From positions 1-33,504 of the forward strand of contig CAMVLW010000016.1 of assembly GCA_947168445.1 (NCBI GenBank): a DNA stretch of 33,504 nucleotides, written 5' to 3'. The position numbers and the translations under genes are program-made. The notes beneath the pieces are model-generated. The model ran no database searches and was not told where the DNA came from. It was given only the letters and a program-made list of their open reading frames with translations. This document shows, piece by piece, positions 1-12,200 of the stretch. This DNA is from an uncultured Clostridia bacterium (GTDB lineage Bacteria; Bacillota; Clostridia; Oscillospirales; Acutalibacteraceae). Position 1 is the stretch's first letter; the number at the start of each line of letters is the position of its first letter.

Positions 1-271
1 CCGCAACGTTTTCATCGGTTTCAAGCAGGTCGCCGTTCCAGTTCTTCCATGTAACAGTGTACTTGACCTCCTTCGGTACAGCCGTAAACTGTGCGGTGTA
101 GGTAATGTCGCCGGTTACAGCGGCAATCTCGGGAGACCAGCCGGAGAAGGTGTAGGTATACTCATCATCAGCGCCCTTTATCGGGGTATCGCCGTTATAG
201 GAAGGTGTTGTGCCAGCCGCAACGTTTTCATCGGTTTCAAGCAGGTCGCCGTTCCAGTTCTTCCATGTAAC
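1..271 (-). repeat. 72-aa tandem repeat unit (216 bp period) inside the giant gene
   Basis: Bases 1-55 and 217-271 are identical, which sets a period of 216 bp or 72 codons. The encoded unit starts WKNWNGDLLETDENVA and ends in a YTYTFSGWSPEI-type strand pair, resembling InlB/MucBP-like repeats. The first unit is cut by the window edge, so the number of copies is unknown. Confidence 0.9.
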
Positions 272-3200
272 GGTATAGGCAGCGGGTTCTTCGCCCGTGA
301 TGGTGATCATCATAGTCACTGTGTTCTTAGCATAGCCGTCAGTCTCGGAGGATGTCATGCAGTAATATGCTTTGCCCGGCTTCTTAGCAGTGATTGCGCC
401 GGTGACGGAATCAATGCTGATATACTCCTCGTATCCCGGGAGAACGGAGAAGCTGATTTTACCGTCGCCACCGTTCGAAATATCATAATCACTAAAACCA
501 CCGCTCGTTTGACCAACCTCCAGTGTTTCGGGAGCGCCCCAAATACGGAGGTACGGGATCTGCTTTGTCACGGGTATAAGATTGAGGGTGAAGTCAAAGT
601 CCTCGTATCCGATAGACGTATAGTGAATCGTTACCGTCATAGGAGCAGTCGATTCCATTTGAGCATCCGTATTGATATAGACGCTGTTTCCGAAGGCGTT
701 AATGCTTATATAATCGGAATAGTTGTTCGTAACCTGTGCCTCTCTTACATCGTTATAGGAGAATGGCATATTTACCGATGTTTGCGACCCCTGTGACGCG
801 CCGATCGGAACTGTTAACTCTTTGAGTCCCGTATAAACGCCCTTGTTGATCGTCACGGTAACGTCCTTCGTCGCGCTTCTGAAGGCGTCGGTCTCCTCCG
901 CTGTGACGGTGATAACCGCCTTGCCCGTTCCGCGGACTGTGATGTTGCCATTGTCATCCACATAAAGGACGTCATAGCCGCTCTTTACCATGTATCTGAG
1001 CGCACCGTTGCCGCTCGTTTTTGCATCAATTTTCAAATCGGCGGCGCCGTAGGATGCGGTAATATCGGACGCGGTGATGATCTGCTGCGGTCTGGGATCC
1101 TCGACAAGGTTGATCTGACAGTACTTTGAGGTCTCGGCATAGTCTTCGGTCTCAGAGGCAGTCGCAAAGAAGTACGCTGTACCCGCCTTCTTTGCGGTGA
1201 TCGCGCCGGTGACGGAATCAATGCTGATATACTCCTCATATCCGGGAACGACAGAGTAGCTTACCGTGCCGTCACCGTTAAAGATGTGAGTATCCAGACT
1301 GCTGCCCGTATCGCCGACCGAGATCTTTTCCGGAATCCCTATCACATTGAACTCCTGAACCTTCTTTGAGGTAGGTACAAGGGTGAGGGTAAAGTCAAAG
1401 TCCTCGTATGTACGCGACGTATAGTGGATCGTGATCGTCATCGGCTCGGTCGAAGTGATCTGAGTCAGCGTGTTGATACCAAGGTATCTGCCGCCGTAGT
1501 AATTGACGCTCACAACATCGGAGTAGTTGTTCGTGAACGTAGCGCCGCTGCTATTGGGGATTGGCAGCTCGGCCTGCATAAACGAGCCTTCTGCCGCGTT
1601 AACCTTCACGGTTGCTTTCTTGATACCGGTGTAAGCGACTTTGTTGATGGTCATTGTGGTCTGATACCGGTTGGATGCGAGGAAATAATCGCCCTTCAGA
1701 AGCTTAACGGTTAAGGTGACCGGTACATTCTCTCCCGCCATGTCCTGCACATAAACTTCCGTAACTTCGTAATCGACGCCCATCTGAAGTCCGGGCTTGT
1801 CGAAGGTGACGGAGGTCACCTCGGCGGTCGAGTTGCCCTGCTCATAGTCACGCGGCTTGAGCGTCGCGCCGGTGATGTTGAGGGTTTCGTAGCCGATAGC
1901 GAAGGTCTTTCGGGTAGAGTAATTTGCAGCAGGTCCCCATGGTCTCATCACGGTCACTGTCGCTTCCACACTGTAAACGCCTTTTTCACTTGGAGCGCCG
2001 CTCAACAGCACGCCGCTGTTGGAATCATTCGGATCGCTGAGACGGTAATAGGTGAAGGTGGGAGGGTCCAGCAGCGTCCACGTCGCGGTGTTATAGCTTG
2101 CGGGATAGGGCTGTCCGGTTACGGCGCCGCCCTCGGCGATGACCGTCAAGGTCTGTCTCGGTTTGAAACCGGATCCCATCCACTCCGCCACGATCGTTCC
2201 GTCTCCGGGTGAGTAGACATTCCATTCGCCGTCATTGCCGCCGGGGCCGGGGCCGGGACCGGGGCCGGGACCGGGATCAATGTTAGGCGCTGAAACGAAG
2301 GTCACATAGGCGTCTCTGAAATCTCCGTTTTCGATTTCGACCTCATTCACCTCACTGCCGGTAGTTTCAGGTTCCGGCTCGCTTCCCTGATACGCCGTCA
2401 TGCCGTTTTCCAAAGTGACTGAAGCAATTTTGAGCGCGCGGTTGCTTCTGGTATTGGCGAGGACGAGCTTTCCGCCCGCGACGTACAGACTGCCGGATTC
2501 GTTATTTCCGTCGCCGACAGCGGGGGGTGAAGAGGATGATGTAGCATAGATCTGTCCGCCGTAGACCTTGAGCGCGCCGGCACGATCCTCATAGTCCGAT
2601 GTGCCGATGGCTGCCTGCTTGGAATGGTTGGACTTGACGCTGAGCTTTCCGGTGCCCTCCTTCTGGCTGTAGATTGAGAGGGTATTTCCTTCGTTCAGCG
2701 CAATACCCTTCTCGCCGATAAGCTCCGCGCCGTCACAGAGAATGATCTTCACATCTCCGCTTACGCTGATGCGATCCGGTACGGTAACGGTGCCGGAAAC
2801 GACATACCATCCGTCACCCAAGTCGTTGCTCAGCGCGGTGGTGCTGTCGGTAAAGAGATCATATTCTTCGCAGGATTTCTCCGTGCCCTTCTCCATATAG
2901 CTGACCGGATCCTTTGACTCGCCTACGCCGGTCTTCATCACGGGAGCTCTGCGGGTAACGGTCTGTTCGCTGTCCGCGGGAGCTGCAAGTGTTTTTCCGT
3001 CTCCGTTGAGCAGCCCGACGCCGGCGCCGAGCTTCAGCGTACCGTTGTACGAGCCGCCTTCGCCCGCACCGATACCGTTGCCCGAGGTACTGGTGGCAAT
3101 TACGTCGCCGCCGTTGATGGTCACGGTGCCGTCGAAGCTACCATCCTCGCCTGAGCCGATACCCGCGCCGGAGTTACCGGTGGCAGTCACATTACCGCCG

Positions 3201-6200
3201 TTGATGGTTACGGTTCCGTCGAAGCTGCCATCCTCGCCTGAGCCGATACCCGCGCCGGAGTTACCGGTGGCAGTCACGGTTCCGCCGTTGATGGTCACGG
3301 TGCCGTTGAAGCTACCGGAGCTTCCGGATTGGCCTGAGCCGATGCCTGAACCGTAGTAACCGGTGGTATTCACATTACCACCGTAGATGGCCACGGTTCC
3401 GCTAAACGTTCCACTGTATCCTGAGCCGATGCCCGCGCCGTCTATTGCGGATGCAGTCACATCACCGCCGTAGATGGTCACGGTTCCGTTAAATTCACTG
3501 CCATATTTCGAGCCGATGCCCGCGCCCATCTTGGCGGTTGCAGTCAGCTTACCTCCGTAGACGACCACGGTCTGTGCCTCGAGTCCGCCGTTAATAGTAG
3601 CGGTACTGTCGGCTTCGACCTCGCCGCCGTGGAGATAAAACTCTCCGCTGCCTTCGATCGCCCCGTCATAGGCGTGTTGTTCATTCATTCTGCTGATAGC
3701 CTTCAGCTTGCCGGTGCCTTGTGTCTGGCCGTAGACGCGGAGCTTACTGCCCTTGGCCATCTTAATACCCTTGGGTGCATTCAGGGTCGCGCCGTCACAG
3801 AGGATCAGGTTGACGTCGCCGTTCACGGTGATTTGACTCTGAGCGGTATAATCCTTAAGCAGCACGTACCAGCCGGCCTGCCAGCTGTCAGAGTAGGAAA
3901 CCTCTCTGTATTCGGCTCCCGAAACGGTTTTCTCTTCGCGCTTCACCTGCTGCTCAGCTTCATTATAGCTGAGGGCGAGGTAAGGAACATCAACGTTCGA
4001 ATAGCGCGCATAAACAGTGGTATCTGTAATGAATTGATTGTCCAACGTAACCGGCTCTCCACCTGTTGGAGCGGAGTACCAGCCGATAAAGGCAGCCTTG
4101 TAGGGAGGAAGCCCGTCGGGAACGGGGAGCTCACTGAGCTTGCCGAATACATCGGTTTGCCGGGTCACCTGATCTTCTCCTTTGAACTTTCCGCCTTCGG
4201 CAGAGAAGGTGATCGTGGATACAAAGCCGAGCTGTGCGCTCACCGGAGTGCCGGATACTTCGTCGGCTGTGAAGGTTACTGGCTGAGCGCTGAGCTGCTG
4301 TTCCTTGTTCAAGGTCAGGCTTTCCAGCGTCAGAGGCTTCTGTCCGATAACTTTGTCCTCGCTGTCCAGAAGTATAAGGACGGGATTGCTGACGGTCTGA
4401 GGCTTGAGGGAGTTATTGCGGATGCTCGCGTTGACGGTATAGCCGTCATTGGTTTTCTCAATCCAGCACGTGTCAGTGAGGATCTCTCCGTTATTTTTCG
4501 TCAGGAGTCCGTGGAAGAAGAGGACGTCATCGTTATCATGCGGATAAAGCTCGTCTACCGCTGTTCCGTCGGCGTTCTCTACCCATGCGTGTGCATAGAT
4601 GCTGACGCCGCTGTCGGGAATCTCCTCGGCAGAGCCGATGAGTTGTGCGACGTCTATCGTCGATGTAGAGGAGTAGAAGCCCGCGTCGATGTCCGCCAGG
4701 TCGCTGTTGCTCGAAATCGTGACAAGATCAAGCTGCTGCGTATGAGCGCTGTCCTTATACAGAGCAAGCTTGACGGTCTTGCCGCTTCCCGCCAGCGGGA
4801 TTCCGGAGGTATTGGCTAATGTTACCTGCACGTCGCGCTCTCCGTTCTCCTCACGCAGAAGCTTCATACCGGCAATACCGACATCGGGACGGTTCAGCGT
4901 CACGTCAACGGTCTTCGTATCGCCGCCCTCGGGTGCAACTTGGAAGGTAACGTCTTGTACGCTGTACTCCGGTACGGGGTAGCTGACAACCAGCGTCGTT
5001 GTCTCATTCGGAAGCAGATTCAGATTCGTAAACTCCTTATCTGCCGCGCCGCTGATCGTGATATGGTCGATCTTCTCGGTTCCAGTGTTCTTCACGGTAA
5101 ACTGTATCGGCAGATTCAATCCGAGCGTCAGATCGGTAAGATCGGTGTCGGCGCTGACCTCGATTTTGGCAGGTGCAAAGCCGCCCGAGCCGAGCTTGAT
5201 ATGGGATAAGGTATCCTGAGCCAAAATACGGAGATGTTGGTCGTTAGGATAGGGGCTGTTATTGGTTTGGACAGGCAGATTTGTCATGTCGATCGAATCA
5301 TAGACCTCCAGCCCGGTGATGTTGCTGTAATCGCTGCCGAGGATAAGGGTATGGATGATGCCCTCAGCATCGGTATAAGTGTCAAAATGATCGATCTTGA
5401 AGCCTTTATCGGTCAGCGAGATTTCAGTAGGCGCTGTCACGCTGAAGGCGCCGTCCTGCTGGTAGAAGCGCACTGCGTTCAACGCATACTTGCCGTTGTC
5501 GGCGGAATCGTCGCTGTCCGCTGCCTGTGACCAAATAATGCTGAGCTTGTTCAGATTATTATTTCCTGCAGGCTGAGTGAAGCGGAAGTTGGAGCCGATT
5601 GGAGACACTTCGCCGCCGATGCTCTCGGGGAAGTTCGCGTCCACGCTGCCGTTGGCATTTACGAGAGCCATCCGGACGTCATGAGCTGCAGAGCCATCCG
5701 TTGTGTTCGTGCCGTACTCGGAGTACCAGCCGAGTACGAACTGATCGCCCAGTGCAACCGCCTGTGCGTTAGTGTCAATCGCGTTATCGTTGGTCAGACG
5801 GACTGTGGTCAAAGCATTGCCCGTCATGTCAACAACTGTATAGAAGGTTTCAGTGCTCGTCAGGTCTTCACCGGTACGAACGGTATAGGTCAGAAGCGCG
5901 GTGCCGTTATCGAGCATAGCGGCGTCGATCGCGTTGACTGTGCCCGCTGCGCCGTTGTAGGCAATCTGAGCATCTGTCCAGTCTGTACCGTCATAGATAC
6001 GATAGCGGATTGAGTTCTCGACATTGAACATCGCGGTGATGTCCAAATCCGCGCCGCTTTCCGGCATACTGGAGGCGTCGAGACTGCGCCATGCCACGAT
6101 GGCGCGATTGCCGCTGCTGGCAACAACAGGAGCCATATCCGCGTTGGTATTATCTGTCAGACGCGTCACGTTCCACGCGCTGCCGTTGTAATCACCGGCG

Positions 6201-9200
6201 TAGATCTCGGTGGAGTTGAGCATGATGCCGAGTTCGTCGTAGCTTGCACTCGTATCATTCTTCTCCTTGACAGGCTTCTGTTCCTGTTTTACCCACGCGG
6301 CAAAGGCGTTATTGCCTGTTCCGCTTGCAGAGATGCTGCTGTCCATGAGCACTTCGTCACTGAGGTCAAGCCGTCCTTTGTCCGTGTAGCCGACGCCGTT
6401 ATTGACGGCATAGCTGATGACGGTCTGACGATCTTTTGCGTTGTTATTATCGGAAAGGTAGAGGAACATCTCTCCGTCGTCGGTAAAGACGGGGTTCGCG
6501 TAGGGATAGGCGTTGGTCTGTACGTCTGTCAACGCGTTGCCGCGGGAGTTGGCCGACTTGAATAATAAGGTACGCGGTGAGGGGAGTCCGATATTCCATA
6601 AGCGCACACCTTGATCCAAATAGTCGCGGCTTTCCAGCTCACCTTCATCGTCAACGGTAATCATAGCGGTTCCGGTGGGATAGAGCATCATACTGTATGC
6701 TCTGCCATTGGCGGTAGTGCCTTTGATCTCAGCGGGACTGCCGTTCTCCCACGCATCAAGGATCGCGTCATATTTGCCCCACGTTTTCGACCAGTTGAAG
6801 CCGGTAGAGCAGAAGGTCTTCGAATACTCAAAGAGCAGGAACTTGACCTTCATCCGCAAGCCGATCTCACCGGCGATATCGAGCTTCGTGCCGTTATTCA
6901 TGGTCACAGAGCCGGACTGATCTGTACTCGTGAGGGACAGGAAATTGACATTTGCGCCGATTTCGCCGAATATTCCAAGCTGGAACGCTACGATCGACAG
7001 GTCAAAGCCGACGCCGGCGAACGCCTCCATTGACACGCCCAGTGCGGCGTCCAGAAGCATCTCGCGCACGTCTTCGTTGCTGGCGAAGCCCAGCTCCAGA
7101 TCGGCATTGGCGCCGACTCCAAAGGAAACGAGAATGGGTACGGGACCGACCATGAAATTCTGCGACCACTCATAGCCAACCGCGAAGTTTGCGCCTATGT
7201 TGCCGCCGGCAAAGCGTATATCCCAGTCTCCGTCCGCAATGCCCATGTGAGCGTCAAGCGTCAGCGTTCCGTAGAAGTTGAACTCGATCGATCCTTCGCC
7301 GCCGTCATCGTCGTCGTCATCGTCATCGTCCTTGGACATACTGTTCAGAGCTTCGTCAAACTTTTCGATGTCGTCATACATTTGATCGGGGTCAAATTCG
7401 ACATTGATCTTGTCTTCATCCGAATCCTGACCGCGCTTGTTGTAGCCGATAAAGACCATGATACGGAAGGTCGCGGGATCCTCGGTAGGCAGGATGAGCA
7501 TATTCATCATCTTGTCGTTGCCCTTACCGGTCAGACCGCTGAGGAAGATAACGCCTTTTTGGATCATGTCATTGACGTTGATCGAACTGAATATGCTGCC
7601 GATATCAGCCTTGCTCTGGACGTCTGATTTAATTTCAGTTCCCATCTCTCTCACCGGTCCGGAAACATCCGGCTGGTGAGACAGGTTGGATACGCCGAAG
7701 GGGAGGGCCTCATTTTTGACAGCCTGATTGCCATAATAGATGGCCATTTTTGCCACGGTCCTGCAGTTTTCGGTGGTGAACGTTTCCACAGAGCCGCCGT
7801 CGGTAACTCCGTCAGCAGTCAAGCTCGTGTTGTTCATCGTGTAGGAGCCTCGCATCACAGCAAAGGTAGAGAACGGGAACACAAACAGGGTGCTGCCCGC
7901 ATAATCCTTCAGATTCGTAATCAGTGTCGCGTCGGTTTCAGCGTTTCGAGGCTGTGCACCGCCTGCCGCCAAGGCGTCGGTAAACTCCTTGCCGTTCGGC
8001 TTGCAGACCGCAAAGCTGTATGCTTTATCACCTTTGTAGGTCGAATAGTTGTTGCTGTCCTTCACAACCGGTTCGTTCATCAGCGCGACCTCAGTGGTCA
8101 GCTTTACCTGACTGACCTGGCGGGAAAGACCGATGTACTCCGTATAGTCGATCACATCGCGCTCATAGGACGTCGGAACAGCATTACCGTTTTTATCATA
8201 ATACTGCTGCATCGTTTGTGTGATGATCTGAGGCGAAGTGGTGTTGCCGGTGAATTTTTTGAGCTGGATCACCGCGTTCGAGTCGCGTATCAAACCCTTA
8301 TAGTTGCTGTAGCTGTAAATCACAACGAGGCCGGGACGGCAGTCGTTCGTTGTGTACTCTAAAACATAGGTGATATTATCGCCCGGCAGAGCCTGATCGT
8401 CGCTGCTGTCATACCGGAAGGTAGACGGGTCAAAATAAAGATCCAGCTTGCCGTTTGACACATGGCCGGTGATACCGTCGATGCCGTTATGCGCCTCGCC
8501 CGCTCTGTCGGTTTTGATTGTTGCCGTGGGGCAGTAGAGGTCGTTCTTGTATACGCCGCCGTGGATCGTCACGTCGCCGTTGTACGCCGTACCGTCGGTA
8601 TTGCGGAATACCAGCGTTACCTTGTTGATTCTACGCAGACGCAGGTTATTGCAGGCATAAAGCTGCAGAGAGGCAACGTCGCGCTCTCCGCTGGCAAGAT
8701 TCTTCTGCAAAACGGTGCCGACGTAAGTATCAGTATTGGAATTATTGTCCGGGTCGGGATTAGTAGACATCGTTTGAACATCGGACGCGATACCGGCGGG
8801 CTCATAAACCGCCAGTTCGCCCTGCTCGTTGGAGGTGAGCTCTCTGCGGACTCCGTTGCCGTTGTAGTAGATCACGGTGGTGGTCGTCGTCGGGTAGAAC
8901 TGGAAGAGATAGAGCTTATCCTTGAGCGTCTTTGCGTTCACCTTGACACTCGCTTTCATGCCCGTGTTGGCATGGGTAGCGGTGACGGTAACGCTGTCCT
9001 GCGTGTCGCCCTTACCGACAAGGAGGATATCCGTAGCGGGCATGTAGGATGTGTAGCTGTAGTTGCGGATATCGGAATACATGCCGCCCTGCTCATAATT
9101 TGCGGAAACAAGGTCGGGATTGTCGGACTCCCACTGGATTCGATCCGACAGCATACCCCAAACGCCCGCTCCGTAGTTGACGGAAATGACCTTTTGCAGG

Positions 9201-12200
9201 CTGATGTCGGTACGCAGTGCGGTAAAGTCCTCAAAGGTGAGCTGATAGTCGCTTGAAGTCAAATACTTCTGCGGCTTGTCGGCGTTGTCCATCACGACGG
9301 TCTTGCCGTTCATGCTCTCGCCCGTACCGCCGGTGGTGCCGCCGATTGCGCCGGGAGCTACATCCGCTACAACAACGTCGAGAATATCCTCGTTGTAGAC
9401 CGTCAGAAGCAGGGAGTCTACGCTCCATTCTTCGTCATCCGTGTTGCGGGCATAGACCGTAACGGTATACACTTCCTTCAAACCGGAGGGCTTACCTGCC
9501 GAGAAGGGAATCACGCCGGCTGTGGAGGGAGTTTGCATCTTGCTCACCGCTTCGCCGGATTTTTGGATGGTATACCGAACCGTCGCGTTACTGTTGTTGA
9601 CGGTGTAGGAGAGCTGTGACGGAACATGCGAGCTGGTCACATAATAGTTCTCCAGCTTGTCCAGTGTGATCTTGGCGGGAGCTTGCTTGACCGTCAGGCT
9701 CGTCGAATCAGTCATCACGGGAGGAAGCGTATCTCCCGTTCCATGGTGTTCACCGCTGAGCTTAACGGTGTAGACGCCCGGCGCTGTCAGCTGATCTCCG
9801 GGAATCGTGACATGTGAAACCGTATTATAGAGAGTGCTGATATAATCCTTGCTCCAAATCTTCGCATTGCTGCTGTCATATAGCTCTGCGGAGAACTTCG
9901 TTTCATCCACTCCGGCGTCTAGGTTGCGCAAAGTGAGGTTAGACGAGAACAGAATATTCGTCTCCGTACCTGTCAGAGTTGTACGGTTCTTGGAGAAGCT
10001 GGGAATGTTGAAGAACGGAGTCATTCCGTCCGCTATGACCAGGGTGCCGGCAAAGATCTCGTAACTCGTTCCGCCGTTGTTAACAACCAGCGAAATGTCC
10101 GCGGATCCATGATAGCCGGGGAGAGTAACGGTTGCGACGTTCCTGCCGTTTTCGACAGATGTCGTAATCTTCGCAACCATATTATCACTGCTCTTCCATG
10201 TAAAATACTTCGCAGCTTTACAGGAGAAATGCTTGCGGTCGGAAATCTGGTAATCCAGCTTCAGCGGCTTGTTGTCCTCCAAGTGAGCGCCATTCACGGC
10301 GGCGGAGTAAAAACCTTCGCTGGCGAGGATCTCTACGTCATACTGCCTTTCGGGATGATCCGCGTGATCCGCAAGCTGCACATAATATCCGTCGTCCAGC
10401 TTGAGGTAGCCGTTCTCGACGGCGCTTGAATAATCAACGCTGCCGCGAGAGATGTATTCGTCCTCGGAGAAGTAGACGCCGCCCTTGACATAATAAGACC
10501 AGCCGCCAACGTAGCCTGCGCTTTTTGCCGTTGCCGTTGTAAAAGCGAAGCCCTTGCTGTCGGTTTGCATATTCTCCCACTTGCACATGTACATGGTTGG
10601 GTCTGCAATAATGTCCACGTCAGTGAACAGCTCCAGCTTATCCTTGCGCAGATATACGGTCTCGTTATCAGGCGCAGCAAAGCGCGCCGCAAGCGCGAGC
10701 GGCTTTTCAGATCCGTCGGTGCTGCGTACCACATACGCGGGATAGCGGGTAACGCCGCCGTCATAGGAGAAGTACGCGCCTGCCACGTAGTCGCGAATCA
10801 GCGCAGAGGGGTAGCCGGGAAGCGCCATGGTGACGCCGTTGCCGTTGTTGACCGCAACGGTCTCCGAGCCGACCCAGTTGAGGTTTGCGTCACTCTTAAA
10901 GGGAACGAGCGCCGTCACAATCTGGTCGCAGGAGTCGCCGTCGTCGATACCGTATTTGACGTTTTCAAGATCAAGACCGCCGCGCTTTACGTCGGAAATG
11001 ATGTTGACGCCTTGCGCCGCGCCGAAGGATTTTCCGTTCATCCCGCTGACGGTCACGTCATCACCCTTACCGTTCTTGAAGCTGCCGGACAGGGTGGAAA
11101 CAGCGATCGAGCCGCTGTCGATGTCCTTCACGGTGTAGGCAAAGGTCATCTTCTTTGCAATACCGCCGGTACCCGGAACGAGCGGACAATCCACACCGTT
11201 GATCTTCAACGTGGCGTCGCCGCTGACCTGCATAAACTCATTAAAGGTCAAGGTGACGGGAACTTCCTGTCCGCTGTAGTAGGTGCCCTGAGGAACGCTG
11301 ACGTCCGTTACCTGTACGTCTGTCAGCGGGGCGTCCACCTCGATACCGATGCCGGTGATCTTTGCCTTATACTCCTCCGGCATGCGGAAAATATAGGCAG
11401 GCGGGTTGGTGTAACCGAATGAACTCCAGAGATTCCAGTTATAATCTCCAAAGCCGATCGCCGCCATGCTCATCGGAAGATAATAGCGCGGAGTCGTTGA
11501 GCTGGTATCCTTTATCAGCGTGGTCTCATCGCTGTAATGGGAGCCATAGTCAGCGGAAAAAGGTATATAATTCAATTTTTTGTAGCTGATGTTCGACGCG
11601 TCGACATCAGGAATATAGTTGGTGCCTAACAGTCGAACGGTCACGTTACCCGTAATAGCCTTATCCGTACGGACGACAAGCGTGAATTTGACGTCGCTGG
11701 TATTTTTGGAGTATAAATCCGGGAACATATCATAGGTGGTCGGAGCGTAAACCCATGTGCCGCTGTCATTGGTGGAGACGACCGTTTTGTACGGATTGTT
11801 CTGCGCCGACTGGGGATCGATCAGTTGATCCGCCTGCGTATATTTGACCGTATCGCTGCGTTTGTAGGTCACCTTCAGCGACCAAACGTCTTTTTCATTG
11901 CTGAAAAGAGCGTTCTTCAGATTATCTGCTTCGATATAATAAACGCAGTTGCCGTTCCAGTCGCTGCCGGGCTGAGTGTAATTGAAGCTAGCCTGTGTCG
12001 ACCCGGCGGGGATCGTCACGGTGCCGCTGCCGCCGTCGCCGTCACCGACTACCTTCCAGTCAAAGCTGACGGGAAGAGCGCTCGCCCGGTTCAGCGTCGC
12101 GGTCACTTTGGTGCCGCTGCGGGACATCGACACGACCGTATCACCCGCACCCGAGCCCTCATACCGGCTTTCGGTATAATAAGTCGTGTTCTTGGCGTCA

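Noticed and set aside
3010..3560. Regular 87-bp repeats resembling a CRISPR array
   Set aside because: The units are in frame, encode glycine-rich beta-helix turns, have no unique spacers of constant length, and no cas gene is near.
3629..4819. Plus-strand open frame of 396 codons opposite the giant gene
   Set aside because: The minus frame through here is continuous and repeat-structured with an InlB-type repeat; the plus product lacks a ribosome site or a recognisable domain.
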